Source: Litorimonas sp.
GTDB lineage: Bacteria; Pseudomonadota; Alphaproteobacteria; Caulobacterales; Maricaulaceae
Assembly (NCBI GenBank): GCA_029936425.1
Contig: JAPYSU010000004.1
Span: 179,061 to 243,060, forward strand
Direction of reading: 5' to 3'
Length of the DNA: 64,000 nt
Shown here one piece after another: positions 17,144 to 26,135 of the stretch (its first letter is position 1; each line of letters starts with the position of its first letter). Position numbers and translations under genes: made by a program. Below the pieces are notes generated by a model that saw nothing but the letters and a program-made list of their open reading frames with translations, made no database searches and was not told where the DNA came from.

Positions 17144-18058
17144 ATGACAGAGTCTGAGAAAATGGAACCAGAAGAGACGGTGGGCACTTTCGATCCTGAA
17201 GAGAGTCCGGACTTTGCTTATGAGGAAGAAGTGGGTCAAGACAGAAAAGGATTGGGTCTGATTCCGGTTCTGGGACTATCTTTATTAGCCGTTCTCCTGG
17301 GGGCTGTAGGGGGTGCTATCGGCGGAGCCTATGGGACGCATTATCTCTTTCCGCCAACCAATGCGGACGATCTGCGCGCCGCCGTTCAGCAAGATGTGGG
17401 GCAGCTAGAGACTAAAACGCAAGCCGAGATAAACGACATCCGCCAGGACCTCTCGGATCTGGAGACCCGGCTGTCGCAAACAAGTTCTGAGACCAAAATT
17501 CAGTCTTTCATCACGGGTATTGAAGAGCGTCTCCAAACGCTTGAAAATGCACCGGCGCCGAGTCTGCCGGACATTGATTCCGACACGCTCAACGCTTTGA
17601 AAGCGGCCCAGAACGAGGGGTTTAACTGGCCTGAAACGAATGAAATAGACTCACAGATTACGAACCTAAACTCGAAAACCGAAGCGTTAGAGGCCCAGAT
17701 AGTAGGCCTCAACGCCCAGATTGAATCGCTTGAAGGAGACCTCGAGACGCGTGAGGCGCAACCTGAAATCGTCCAACCCGAAACCGATACTGCAAAGTCT
17801 ATCGGGCCTGAATTCCCGAAACAGGCGCTATTGAATGCGGCCAAAAACCGGGCCGAGTCCCAAGGGTTTTTGAGTCGTACACTCAATAAACATGTAAGTG
17901 TTGATAGCCCGGATAGTCCGAAAAACCTGATCGAGAAAATAGAAACCGCCTATGAAAAAGGCGATATCTACACGGCGATAAAAACCTTTGACCGTCTGCC
18001 CTCCGACATTCGCTCGGCAGGTCAGGACTGGCGCGAGGTCGCAGAACGTTTACAGTGA
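17144..18058 (+). CDS. mic60: Mitofilin/Mic60-like inner-membrane protein
   Basis: It is probably the alphaproteobacterial homologue of mitochondrial Mic60, which shapes inner-membrane folds. Seen: an acidic N-terminal tail of about 35 residues, one membrane helix at about residues 37-60 (LIPVLGLSLLAVLLGAVGG), a long coiled-coil region from about 75 to 205 with repeated QI..L..Q heptads, and a C-terminal helical mitofilin-like domain ending DIRSAGQDWREVAERLQ. The coiled-coil sequence is fast-evolving, so the call rests on domain order and on its place between hemD and hemY, where alphaproteobacterial Mic60 genes are known to sit. Confidence 0.75.
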   Translation: MTESEKMEPEETVGTFDPEESPDFAYEEEVGQDRKGLGLIPVLGLSLLAVLLGAVGGAIGGAYGTHYLFPPTNADDLRAAVQQDVGQLETKTQAEINDIRQDLSDLETRLSQTSSETKIQSFITGIEERLQTLENAPAPSLPDIDSDTLNALKAAQNEGFNWPETNEIDSQITNLNSKTEALEAQIVGLNAQIESLEGDLETREAQPEIVQPETDTAKSIGPEFPKQALLNAAKNRAESQGFLSRTLNKHVSVDSPDSPKNLIEKIETAYEKGDIYTAIKTFDRLPSDIRSAGQDWREVAERLQ

Positions 18059-18078
18059 TTTAAACGGATACGAAAATT

Positions 18079-19593
18079 ATGACAAAATATGTAATTGCCA
18101 TTCTTCTTTTTATCGCGGTGCTGGCCGGGTTTTTGCTCTATGTTGGCGATGACGCTGCCTTGACACTGACCTCGACAGCCGAGGCGGGCCTGTTTCAGTT
18201 TAGCCCGATTACTCTGACCTGGCAGGCCGTTATCGTCTTTGTGACAGCGACCGTCGTTTTCACTCTTTTAGCCTGGACGCTTTTGACATGGCTCTGGCGT
18301 CTGCCGTCCCGTATTCGCTCCGGCGTTGGCCTGCGCCGCCGTAATCAGGCTTTGGACGCGATGGAAGATGCGCTGCTGGCCGGGGCGGATGGAGACTCCG
18401 TTAAAGCCCGAAAAAAAGCCGAAAAGGCGCGAAGCCTCATTGGCTCTGAAGACCTTGGCCGCATCGTAAGCGCGCAAGCGGCCGAAGCCTCGGGCGACCA
18501 GGCCGAAGCCGTGGCGCAATATACGGCCATGCTTAGCTCGGAAAAAGCCCGCGCCACGGGGCAGCACGGCCTTGCCCGTAATCTCCTTGCCTGCGGGGAT
18601 TTGCCCGGCGCCATAGAACAGGCGCAAATTGCCTATGCCGACAATAAAAATGCCCGTTGGGCGTTCGATGTGTTGTTTCAGGCGCAAATGGCAGATTATC
18701 AATGGAATGAAGCGGCCAAAACGCTCGAAATGGGCGAGAGGCGTAAACATATAGACAAAGAGGTGGCCCGCCGCCGCCGGGCCGTGCTTCTCAGCGCAGA
18801 AGCGGATCATATTCGCGGAACAGGTCAAACCCAGCTCGCCACGGATATGGCCAGCCGCGCGGCGAGTGAAACACCTGAATTTGCGCCTGCCGTGGCGCTG
18901 GCGGCGAACCTGCTTAATCTGACGGGCGATAGAAAAAAGGCTGTCTCTGTCATTGAGAAGGCTTGGGCAAAACAGCCGCATCCGGCCTTGGCGATTGCAT
19001 TGCAGGATATTATTGAGACTGACACACCCAAGAATCGGGCGAAGCGTATTGAAGCGCTGATCAAATCTAACCCCGGTCACCGGGAGTCGCACATGTTGGA
19101 CGCTGAAGAGAAGCTGAAAGCCGGAGACGGCGTGGCGGCTCTGTCTATTTTAGCGCCTTATTTAAATCTAGATTCCGAGGCTGAAACGCCAACGGCCAGG
19201 CTCTGCCAACTTGCCGGGCAGATCGAAGAAAGTCTCGCTAATATGTCGGATGCGCGTCTCTGGTATGAACGCGCCGCGACAGCGCCGCTGGAGGCGGATT
19301 GGTCAGACCTGGATCCGCAAGGCGACGCTTTTGATTACTCCGATGCGGATTGGCGCCGCCTGACATTTACTTTTGGCGAAACGGGAGAGCTTATTCACCC
19401 GCGCCATGAAGCCGGAGCGCCGCGCCGCCGTCCCGGACTGCCAGAACCTCTGCCTCTGGAATCAGAAGCGGTCGTCAGACGTGATTTTAACGATGTTTCG
19501 CAAGAGGGGTCAGTTCAGACACTCGGGCCGGATGGAGAGGGTAAGGAAGACCTTTCCAGACGACTTGATAGTTTATTGGACAAGCCCAAATAG
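18079..19593 (+). CDS. hemY: HemY-type membrane protein with TPR repeats
   Basis: Seen: two membrane helices at about residues 4-24 and 50-74 forming the HemY_N domain, a basic segment (RIRSGVGLRRRNQALDAMEDAL), then a long run of TPR-like helical repeats to about residue 400. The acidic, Pro-rich tail is probably unstructured. HemY of this type is found beside hemC-hemD in Proteobacteria; its job in tetrapyrrole synthesis is unclear, and it is unrelated to the Bacillus protoporphyrinogen oxidase of the same name. Length 504. Confidence 0.88.
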   Translation: MTKYVIAILLFIAVLAGFLLYVGDDAALTLTSTAEAGLFQFSPITLTWQAVIVFVTATVVFTLLAWTLLTWLWRLPSRIRSGVGLRRRNQALDAMEDALLAGADGDSVKARKKAEKARSLIGSEDLGRIVSAQAAEASGDQAEAVAQYTAMLSSEKARATGQHGLARNLLACGDLPGAIEQAQIAYADNKNARWAFDVLFQAQMADYQWNEAAKTLEMGERRKHIDKEVARRRRAVLLSAEADHIRGTGQTQLATDMASRAASETPEFAPAVALAANLLNLTGDRKKAVSVIEKAWAKQPHPALAIALQDIIETDTPKNRAKRIEALIKSNPGHRESHMLDAEEKLKAGDGVAALSILAPYLNLDSEAETPTARLCQLAGQIEESLANMSDARLWYERAATAPLEADWSDLDPQGDAFDYSDADWRRLTFTFGETGELIHPRHEAGAPRRRPGLPEPLPLESEAVVRRDFNDVSQEGSVQTLGPDGEGKEDLSRRLDSLLDKPK

Positions 19594-19664
19594 CTGAATA
19601 AACCTCTTCGGTTTTGCTTGGTCAATCTTGAGATTTCTGTCCGCTAGAGATAAAATCCTACCAG

Positions 19665-19740
19665 GCCGCATTAGCTCAGTTGGTAGAGCATCACATTCGT
19701 AATGTGGGGGTCGGGTGTTCGAGTCACCCATGCGGCACCA
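19665..19740 (+). tRNA. tRNA-Thr (anticodon CGU)
   Basis: A full cloverleaf can be drawn. The acceptor stem GCCGCAT pairs with ATGCGGC, the D-loop is AGTTGGTA, the anticodon stem TCACA/TGTGG encloses loop TTCGTAA with anticodon CGT (reads ACG), and the T arm GGGTG/CACCC has the TTCGAGT loop. The CCA end is encoded at 19738-19740. It stands alone between hemY and ccmI. Confidence 0.97.
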
Positions 19741-19828
19741 TTCGAACTGTTTTTCGAAACTCAATTCTTATATATTTGCGTTAAAAGATTACTCTGTTCT
19801 CGGCCATTACAAGATATATTTTTGGGGC

Positions 19829-20251
19829 TTATTCTTCTTCAAGTGACGCGGCCAATTCGTCAAACCCACTGCGTTGGTTTATTTCTGTGATTATAGCCGG
19901 CTGATCAGCGAAATAGGCGCTCATCGCTTTGTGATCACGGATCAGAGCCTCTGTGTCTCCCATGACGATGCGCGACCGGATAAGTCGGGCCCAGCCTTGC
20001 GGATCGTCGGGATTGGCTTCCAGACGCTCCGCCAATCCTTCTACCATGGCGTTAATATCAGGAGTCTCCAGGGCGGCCGGAGGCGGCGGAGTGGGCGTGC
20101 CTAATACCGAATAAAGTCCAAAAGAGAAAATAAGGATGCCTGCCATGAGAGGCAGGGTGAGAATAGGTTTTTTCCCGGCAGTGCTGAGAGGGGTAATTAA
20201 AGCCAGAGCCGTTCCCAAACCGACAATAAGGAGAATAAGCCAGAGTGTCAT
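19829..20251 (-). CDS. ccmI: Short CcmI-like cytochrome c maturation protein
   Basis: CcmI delivers apocytochrome c to the heme ligation complex. Seen: an N-terminal membrane helix (MTLWLILLIVGLGTALALI), a second hydrophobic segment near residues 32-50, then one TPR-like region (LAERLEANPDDPQGWARLI). At 140 residues it lacks most of the periplasmic TPR domain of standard CcmI, which is usually well over twice this length. The start at 20251 overlaps the ccmH stop by 4 bases (ATGA); the frame upstream of it lies within ccmH. Confidence 0.8.
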   Translation of the reverse strand: MTLWLILLIVGLGTALALITPLSTAGKKPILTLPLMAGILIFSFGLYSVLGTPTPPPPAALETPDINAMVEGLAERLEANPDDPQGWARLIRSRIVMGDTEALIRDHKAMSAYFADQPAIITEINQRSGFDELAASLEEE

Positions 20252-20631
20252 GCCGGACGCCTCCCGGCTCTGATGAACCAAATTAATCCGCCAAATAAGA
20301 GAACGAAGGGCAGAGTCCAGAGCAAATAGGTGTTGGATTGTACAGGGGGTTTTAATAGGACGAAGTCGCCATATTTTTCGCGCATGAAATTGATTATCTC
20401 TTCATTGCTGTCCCCGGCTTTGAGTCTTTCGCGCACAAGCTTGCGCATATCTTGGGCGAGGGGGGCGTCGCTTTCATCAATAGACTGGTTCTGACAGACG
20501 ACGCAGCGCAAGGATTGCCCAATTTCCCGCGCCCGGTTTTCCAGGGCGGGGTCGGTCGCCAATGACGCGTCAGGGGTTTGCGCAAAGGCGGGTATGGCCC
20601 AGAAAAAGAAAAGGAGGATGAATATCCGCAT
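20248..20631 (-). CDS. ccmH: Cytochrome c maturation protein CcmH (CycL type)
   Basis: It is a membrane-anchored thiol-redox protein that keeps apocytochrome c cysteines reduced before heme attachment. Seen: a signal peptide (FILLFFFWAIPAFAQ), the LRCVVCQNQSI motif with C43 and C46, FMREKYGDFVLLKPP, and one C-terminal membrane helix (LLWTLPFVLLFGGLIWFI). The length of 127 residues is normal for the single-domain form. It is coupled to ccmG upstream (1-base overlap) and ccmI downstream. Confidence 0.95.
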   Translation of the reverse strand: MRIFILLFFFWAIPAFAQTPDASLATDPALENRAREIGQSLRCVVCQNQSIDESDAPLAQDMRKLVRERLKAGDSNEEIINFMREKYGDFVLLKPPVQSNTYLLWTLPFVLLFGGLIWFIRAGRRPA

Positions 20632-21158
20632 TATTCGGCCTCCAAAGTCTCAAGCAAGGGCTGAAAAATAGTGTTCCAGTCTTCAAAGCTAATGGCCCCG
20701 GAATGCTTATATCGTATCCGTCCATTTTTATCCGTGATAAATGTTTCCGGCGCGCCGCTGACGCCCAAGGGAATGGCCAGTTCACTATCCGGATCAAAAA
20801 CAATCAGATCGTAGGGGTCTCCGCGTTTATTCAGCCAGCTCCGAGCTTTCTCCCGACCATCTCGCCAGTTCAGTCCGATAAGCCGTATGGAATCGTCCTT
20901 TGCAACATCCATCAAAATCGGGTGCTCGACATTACAGGTTACGCACCAGGAGCCCCAGACATTTATGACGCTGATTTGGCCTTGGACGAGTTCTTCGGTG
21001 AAAATCTCATCTGGATCATCCAGAGCGGAGAGCGAAAAAGACGGAAAAGGTTCATCGATTAAAGTGTTTTCCAAACGGCGAGGGTCTTTGGTCAGGCTGA
21101 TGGCCAGAGCCACGCCGAGGCCGAGAAAAACAATAAGAGGTAATAAAGCGCGCATCAT
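20631..21158 (-). CDS. ccmG: Thiol:disulfide interchange protein CcmG/DsbE
   Basis: It is a periplasmic, membrane-tethered thioredoxin-fold protein that reduces CcmH/apocytochrome thiols. Seen: one N-terminal membrane anchor (LLPLIVFLGLGVALAISL), a redox motif WCVTC with C72 and C75, and the GAPETFITDKNGRIRYKHSG segment typical of DsbE, including the cis-Pro region. Length 175. The first two codons are both ATG. It overlaps the ccmF end by 4 bases. Confidence 0.95.
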   Translation of the reverse strand: MMRALLPLIVFLGLGVALAISLTKDPRRLENTLIDEPFPSFSLSALDDPDEIFTEELVQGQISVINVWGSWCVTCNVEHPILMDVAKDDSIRLIGLNWRDGREKARSWLNKRGDPYDLIVFDPDSELAIPLGVSGAPETFITDKNGRIRYKHSGAISFEDWNTIFQPLLETLEAE

Positions 21159-23104
21159 AAGGCTTCCCTCTTTTCAAGCTGATCGGGCCTCGACGAACTA
21201 TGGGACAAAGTCCGAATGCCGATCAAGGACAGAAAACCAGCCAGGGCCATCATAAGCGCGCCAATCCATATCCAAATGACGGCGGGCTGATAATTTGCCC
21301 GAAGGATATACCCGTCTTCAGGCGTGCCTTCGCCTATCGCCGCAAATAAAGTTGCGCCGAGGCCGAAATTGAAACCGGCTTCGGTCGTAATCATTTCGCG
21401 GACGGGGTAAAAACGCTGCTCTGTTCGAAGAGTTTTTAAGTCGCGCCCGTTTTTAGAAAGGCTGACCTCGCCCCGCCGATAGGTATAGTTGCGTGTTTCG
21501 CCGCCATTTATGTCTGTCAGGGTAAAACTGTAACCTGCCACGTCAAGCGAGCCGCCCGGTTTGACCCGTCCAATCGTATCGTCCGCCCAGACGCTCATGA
21601 TAACTGCGCCGGCCGTAAAGACCGCGACGCCGAGATGGGCGAGAGCAAAGCTCAGGTGATGATAACGCGCCTGTTTGGGCAGTTTGGAAAGCGGGCGCTT
21701 ACGAAGAAAGGCTTTCATCGCCCCAAAGGCCAGATAAGCCGCAAGCGCCAAGCCCAAGCCGCCGAGAACAGATTTTCCAAACAGGAACGTCAGGCCTGTG
21801 ATGGCGATCGCCCCCACGCCGCAGATGAGCCCGAATTTTTTCAGCGACGCCAGCGAATCTCTCTGCCATTTCAGCAAGGGCGCCGCGCCCATGAACAAAA
21901 TCAAGACGCACATAATTGGCGCGAAAGTCAGATCGAAATAGGGTTTGCCAACACTGATTTTATCGCCGGTAAAGGCGTCCATCAAAAGCGGATAAAATGT
22001 GCCGAGGAAAACAGTCGCCGTCGCCGTCGCGAGGAGAAGATTGTTCAGGACTAGGCCGCCTTCGCGGGACATCTGATCAAATTCGGCGCGCCGCATAAGG
22101 GTTTTGGCGCGAAAGGCGTAAAGCCCCAGAGCGCCGCCCGTCGCGAGTAAGAGTAAAGCCAGAATGAAGACACCGCGCGCCGGATCAACCGCGAAGGCAT
22201 GGACGCTGACCAAGACGCCGGAGCGGACAATAAAGGTGCCAACGAGGCTGAGAGAAAAAGCCGTAATCGCCAGCAGAACTGTCCAATGGGCGAGGTTTTG
22301 TTTGCGCTCCATCACCATGATTGAATGAAGAAGCGCTGTGCCAATAAGCCATGGCATAAAAGAGACATTTTCAACCGGATCCCACATCCACCATCCGCCC
22401 CAGCCGAGTTCGTAATAGGCCCAGATAGAGCCCATGGTGATGCCGAGCGTGAGAAAGCTCCAGGCCAAGAGAGACCAGGGTTTCAAGGCTTTGGCCCAGG
22501 CCGCGCCTATCTCGCCGGACATCAAAGCGGCAACGGCCATGGAAAAGGCCAGAGAATAGCCGACATAGCCGAGATAAAGTAGCGGCGGATGAATGGCGAG
22601 GCCGGGGTCCTGCAAGATTGGGTTCAGCCCAAGACCGTCCAAAGGAGCCGGAAACAGACGTTCAAAGGGATTGGAGGTGAAAAGAACGAAGCTGATAAAG
22701 CCGACTCCAAGCAACGCTTGAACCGCCAGAGTTCGGGCCCGTAAATTGGCCGGGAGTGGCTTGGAAAAAAGAGAGAAAAGAAATCCATAAAGTCCGAGCA
22801 TCACAGTCCAGAGCAGAATGGAGCCTTCATGATTGCCCCAGACACCGCTGATTTTATACAGAAACGGTTTGGTTGTATGGGAATGGGTCGCCGCTAATTT
22901 GACGGAGAAATCAGAGGCAAGAAAACTATAGGTGAGACAGATAAAACTGGCGGCGAGAAGTGCAAACTGAATGCGAGCGGCTTTATCGGCGAATCCCATA
23001 TAGGCGGTCTGTTCTTTCTGAGCGCCATATAGCGGAAGCGTCGCCTGTAATAGGGCCGTGACCAAAGCAAGGATAAGGCAGAAATGTCCGATTTCGGCAA
23101 TCAT
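21155..23104 (-). CDS. ccmF: Heme lyase CcmF
   Basis: It is the multi-pass membrane subunit that ligates heme to apocytochrome c. Seen: many hydrophobic segments, the heme-handling tryptophan-rich motif WGGWWMWDPVENVSFMPWL around residue 240, and conserved PLLYLGYVGYS and RSGVLVSVHAFA segments. The length of 649 residues is normal. It is first in a ccmF-ccmG-ccmH-ccmI unit. ccmE, which supplies heme to CcmF and often precedes it, is not in this window; the upstream neighbour is yggT. Confidence 0.96.
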   Translation of the reverse strand: MIAEIGHFCLILALVTALLQATLPLYGAQKEQTAYMGFADKAARIQFALLAASFICLTYSFLASDFSVKLAATHSHTTKPFLYKISGVWGNHEGSILLWTVMLGLYGFLFSLFSKPLPANLRARTLAVQALLGVGFISFVLFTSNPFERLFPAPLDGLGLNPILQDPGLAIHPPLLYLGYVGYSLAFSMAVAALMSGEIGAAWAKALKPWSLLAWSFLTLGITMGSIWAYYELGWGGWWMWDPVENVSFMPWLIGTALLHSIMVMERKQNLAHWTVLLAITAFSLSLVGTFIVRSGVLVSVHAFAVDPARGVFILALLLLATGGALGLYAFRAKTLMRRAEFDQMSREGGLVLNNLLLATATATVFLGTFYPLLMDAFTGDKISVGKPYFDLTFAPIMCVLILFMGAAPLLKWQRDSLASLKKFGLICGVGAIAITGLTFLFGKSVLGGLGLALAAYLAFGAMKAFLRKRPLSKLPKQARYHHLSFALAHLGVAVFTAGAVIMSVWADDTIGRVKPGGSLDVAGYSFTLTDINGGETRNYTYRRGEVSLSKNGRDLKTLRTEQRFYPVREMITTEAGFNFGLGATLFAAIGEGTPEDGYILRANYQPAVIWIWIGALMMALAGFLSLIGIRTLSHSSSRPDQLEKREAL

Positions 23105-23168
23105 ATTTGCCTTATAGGGATTTTAAACGGGTTTGCCGTGCGACAAATACAGCGAGGTCAAGGACGGC

Positions 23169-23468
23169 TTAGACAATCGTCATCAAGCTCGGGAGAACCC
23201 AGCCATTTATCCAGTAAAGCCCTAAAGCCAAGACCAGGAAGGCCATATCAAACCCGCCCAATGGCGGAATCACGCGGCGCAATGGCATTAGTATAGGTTC
23301 GACAATGGAGCTGATAATGCCGTAAATCGTCCCCATAACGGGATTGCGTAAATTGACCACATTAAAGGCAATCAGCCAGCTGAAAATCATATAGGCAAAA
23401 AGGATGATCAGCAGGATCGAAATCACCGGCGAAATGAAGAAAACGATAAGGGAGTCAAGAAATGACAT
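23169..23468 (-). CDS. YggT family membrane protein
   Basis: A 99-residue protein with two long hydrophobic segments, at about 8-32 (VFFISPVISILLIILFAYMI) and 70-95, joined by the family's conserved loop (NLRNPVMGTIYGIISSIVEPI, then PLRRVIPPLGGFD). YggT proteins are linked to osmotic tolerance and to cell division or FtsZ positioning in different bacteria; the precise role here is unknown. It lies 64 bases upstream of ccmF on the same strand. Confidence 0.9.
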   Translation of the reverse strand: MSFLDSLIVFFISPVISILLIILFAYMIFSWLIAFNVVNLRNPVMGTIYGIISSIVEPILMPLRRVIPPLGGFDMAFLVLALGLYWINGWVLPSLMTIV

Positions 23469-23551
23469 AGTGATAAGCTCTGTAAGGTATAAAAAATCTA
23501 TCTAGGCAGTATTCTGTTTCAGGACAAGTTTCCCTTAAAACAAAGAGGGGC

Positions 23552-24028
23552 TTAACTGCACAAATGGCCTTTGACGACGGCCCCGGCTTTGCCCATGTCA
23601 ATTCGGCCGGCATATCGGGACTTAAGTTGTCCCATGATTTTTCCCATATCCTTCAGACAGGTGCCGCCATTTTCCTCGACGATCTGCGCAATGGCTTGTT
23701 TCATTTCTGAGTCGGATAAAGGCTTCGGCATGAAGTTGCGGATGATTTCAATTTCCGAGCGTTCACGTTCTGCAAGCTCGGGGCGGCCATTGTCTTCATA
23801 GGTTTTTGCGCTTTCTTCGCGCTGTTTGACCATTTTAGACAGGATGGATAAAATCTCAGCGTCGGATATGCCTTCGCACCTGTCTTCGGCGCGGGCAGCG
23901 ATATCGCGGTCTTTAACGGCGGCGCTGATCAATCTTAAAGTGGAGAGGCGGGCCGAATCCTTGGCGCGCATGGCTGTTTTGGTTTCTTCGGAAATTTCAT
24001 CACGGAGAGGGGTGGCTGCAACGGGCAT
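23552..24028 (-). CDS. GatB/YqeY domain protein
   Basis: A 158-residue all-helical protein of the YqeY group, related to the tRNA-binding C-terminal domain of GatB. Seen: LRDEISEETKTAMRAKDSARL near the start, LSKMVKQREESAKTYEDNGR, and the terminal GKIMGQLKSRYAGRIDMGKA region. Its role is not established. I start it at the ATG at 24028; the open frame reaches a GTG at 24040 with no ribosome site. It is divergent from carA. Confidence 0.9.
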   Translation of the reverse strand: MPVAATPLRDEISEETKTAMRAKDSARLSTLRLISAAVKDRDIAARAEDRCEGISDAEILSILSKMVKQREESAKTYEDNGRPELAERERSEIEIIRNFMPKPLSDSEMKQAIAQIVEENGGTCLKDMGKIMGQLKSRYAGRIDMGKAGAVVKGHLCS

Positions 24029-24271
24029 AGAGGCTTTCACATATCGTTTCGAAGTAAAAATCTAATTCAGTCTGACGGCGAAATCCAATTTCGTCGCCCC
24101 GCCTTATACTGGTTTCTGTATAAATGCCAACCCGTCCCCTACTGCTCTTATTTTAACCTATCTCTGGAAAAGCTGAATATTGAGTCTTGAAAAGAAGAAG
24201 CCGATCCTTAAAAGCCTTTGAAGTTTGGCCGCTCGTCAGGCAGGTCACTGAAATCGAGTAGGATTCGCGTT

Positions 24272-25423
24272 ATGGCTGATATTTTAACATCTAAAGCCAC
24301 AGCTATCCTTGTTTTTGAAACTGGAGATGTGTTTCACGGACAAGGCATCGGGGCCACCGGAGAAGCCGTCGGAGAAGTTTGTTTCAACACGGCGATGACG
24401 GGATATCAGGAAATTCTGACAGATCCGTCTTATGCCTCGCAAATCGTCTGTTTTACCTTTCCGCATATTGGTAACACCGGAACCACTGATGAAGATGAAG
24501 AAGCCACGACGCCTGCGGCCCGCCGCGCCGCCCGCGGCGCCATATTCAAAGCCAGCGTCACGCCGGCGTCCAATTGGCGCTCTGAAGGAGAGCTGGGAGA
24601 CTGGCTGAAAGCGCGCGGAATAATCGGTATGTCCGGCGTGGATACGCGCGCCGTGACGAGCTTTATCCGGGATAACGGTATGCCCAAAGGCATCATTGCC
24701 CACTCCGAAACGGGCGAATTTGATATTGCCGATTTGACTGAAAAGGCGAAATCATGGGGCGGACTTGTCGGGGCGGATCTGGCAAAGGACATGATAGATC
24801 CTGATAATTTTGAGTGGCGTGAGGCGCGCTGGGTCTGGCCGAAAGGTCACGAAGATAAAGAAGGGACCAAAAAAGTTGTCCTTATCGACTATGGCGTAAA
24901 AAGGAATATTCTTCGCAATCTTACTTCTTCCGGTCTGAGTGTTTCCGTCGTGTCCGGCACAATGTCTGCCAAAGATATATTGGCCATGAAACCCGACGGG
25001 GTTGTTCTTTCAAATGGTCCCGGAGACCCCGCCGCGACAGGTGAGTATGCCATTCCTATTATTAAAGAATTGGTCGAGGCCGATATGCCGATTTTGGGCA
25101 TATGCCTTGGGCATCAGCTCTTGGCGGCTGCGCTTGGCGGCAAGACTGTGAAAATGCCTCAGGGCCATCACGGCGCCAACCATCCGGTCAAGGATTATAC
25201 GACGTCCAAAGTTGAAATTGTTTCCATGAACCATGGTTTTGCCGTTGATCGCGATAGTTTGCCCGACACGGTCGAAGAAACTCATGTCAGTCTGTTCGAT
25301 GGATCAAATTGCGGCATCCGCCTGCGCGGAAAGCCCGTCTTTTCCGTGCAGCACCATCCCGAAGCCAGCCCCGGGCCGCAGGATAGTTTTTATCTGTTCG
25401 AAAGATTTGCCGAGGCTTTATAA
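24272..25423 (+). CDS. carA: Carbamoyl-phosphate synthase small (glutaminase) subunit
   Basis: It hydrolyses glutamine and channels ammonia to CarB, making carbamoyl phosphate for pyrimidines and arginine. Seen: the N-terminal CPSase domain (FNTAMTGYQEILTDPSY) and the class I amidotransferase triad, with C278 in ILGICLGHQL and the His-Glu pair in QHHPEASPGPQ. I start at the ATG at 24272 (MADILTSK), 383 residues, with a GTAGGA box upstream; the frame extends back to 24218 without support. carB is not adjacent: about 2.8 kb of opposite-strand genes lie between. Confidence 0.97.
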   Translation: MADILTSKATAILVFETGDVFHGQGIGATGEAVGEVCFNTAMTGYQEILTDPSYASQIVCFTFPHIGNTGTTDEDEEATTPAARRAARGAIFKASVTPASNWRSEGELGDWLKARGIIGMSGVDTRAVTSFIRDNGMPKGIIAHSETGEFDIADLTEKAKSWGGLVGADLAKDMIDPDNFEWREARWVWPKGHEDKEGTKKVVLIDYGVKRNILRNLTSSGLSVSVVSGTMSAKDILAMKPDGVVLSNGPGDPAATGEYAIPIIKELVEADMPILGICLGHQLLAAALGGKTVKMPQGHHGANHPVKDYTTSKVEIVSMNHGFAVDRDSLPDTVEETHVSLFDGSNCGIRLRGKPVFSVQHHPEASPGPQDSFYLFERFAEAL

Positions 25424-25795
25424 GGCCTTCGTGTTTTCACGTAGCCAGTCGTCAAGACTTTTGAAGTTTACTTCACCTTGATCGAATAATCCGTAAATGA
25501 AGCTTTCAATATCACTGGATTCGCTCGTCAAATCGAACCCGTTAACCTGCAGAAAAACGTGCATGATTTCAAAAGAGGTCCGTTTGTTACCATCGATAAA
25601 TGGATGGTTCTGCATGAAACTTTCCCAAAGGGCGGCCGCTTCCTCCAGCAGGTCTTTGTAATATCCCGTTTGAGGACGGAAAAGACCCATTTCCACCAAC
25701 CCCATATCGCGTATGCCCGGAGACCCACCATAAATTTCGAGTTGAATTTCATGAATCGCCAGAACGTCGTCCAGCGTTGGATACCAACGTTTCAT
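25418..25795 (-). CDS. doc: Doc-family toxin (Fic fold)
   Basis: A 125-residue toxin of the death-on-curing family. Known Doc proteins phosphorylate EF-Tu and stop translation. Seen: the catalytic loop HPFIDGNKR at residues 64-72, intact with H64, D68, N70, K71 and R72, and a typical helical C-terminus. Its start overlaps the antitoxin stop by 4 bases, so toxin translation depends on the upstream gene. The 3' end overlaps the convergent carA by 6 bases. Activity and target are inferred from the family. Confidence 0.9.
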   Translation of the reverse strand: MKRWYPTLDDVLAIHEIQLEIYGGSPGIRDMGLVEMGLFRPQTGYYKDLLEEAAALWESFMQNHPFIDGNKRTSFEIMHVFLQVNGFDLTSESSDIESFIYGLFDQGEVNFKSLDDWLRENTKAL

Positions 25796-26088
25796 TTCGC
25801 CAAAGCTTTATACAGCTTGTCATAACGTTTCAGGCTTCTTTCATGGGCAGCCTTAACGCGCGGATCCATTACATAGCCCTGCTTTTCTGTCAGAAAAGAC
25901 TCGACGGCGTCTTCAAGAACAGCTTGAATTTGGCGACCTTCTGATTTGGCATAGCCGCGCAAACGCTTCAATAAGGCAGCATCCATCTGCGTGGCAAACT
26001 TCTTGCGCTCTCCTTCAAAAGGAGCCGCTTTTTCATTGACCTCATTTTTACTCTGAGATGATTTCTGAGTGGAATTCGATTTGGTCAT
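25792..26088 (-). CDS. Ribbon-helix-helix-like antitoxin paired with Doc
   Basis: A 98-residue basic protein. Seen: a low-complexity Ser/Gln/Lys tail of about 25 residues, then a ribbon-helix-helix-like unit (KKFATQMDAALLKRLRGYAK followed by EGRQIQAVLEDAVESFL), then a helical C-terminus that probably covers the toxin. It does not look like Phd, the classical Doc partner. I start at the ATG at 26088 because AGAGG lies 8 bases upstream; ATGs at 26094 and 26118 are less well placed. A palindrome at 26136-26153 is the likely operator. Confidence 0.8.
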   Translation of the reverse strand: MTKSNSTQKSSQSKNEVNEKAAPFEGERKKFATQMDAALLKRLRGYAKSEGRQIQAVLEDAVESFLTEKQGYVMDPRVKAAHERSLKRYDKLYKALAK

Positions 26089-26135
26089 GTTCATATCCTC
26101 TGAAATGGAGATAAACATTTATCATGTTTTGTCAA

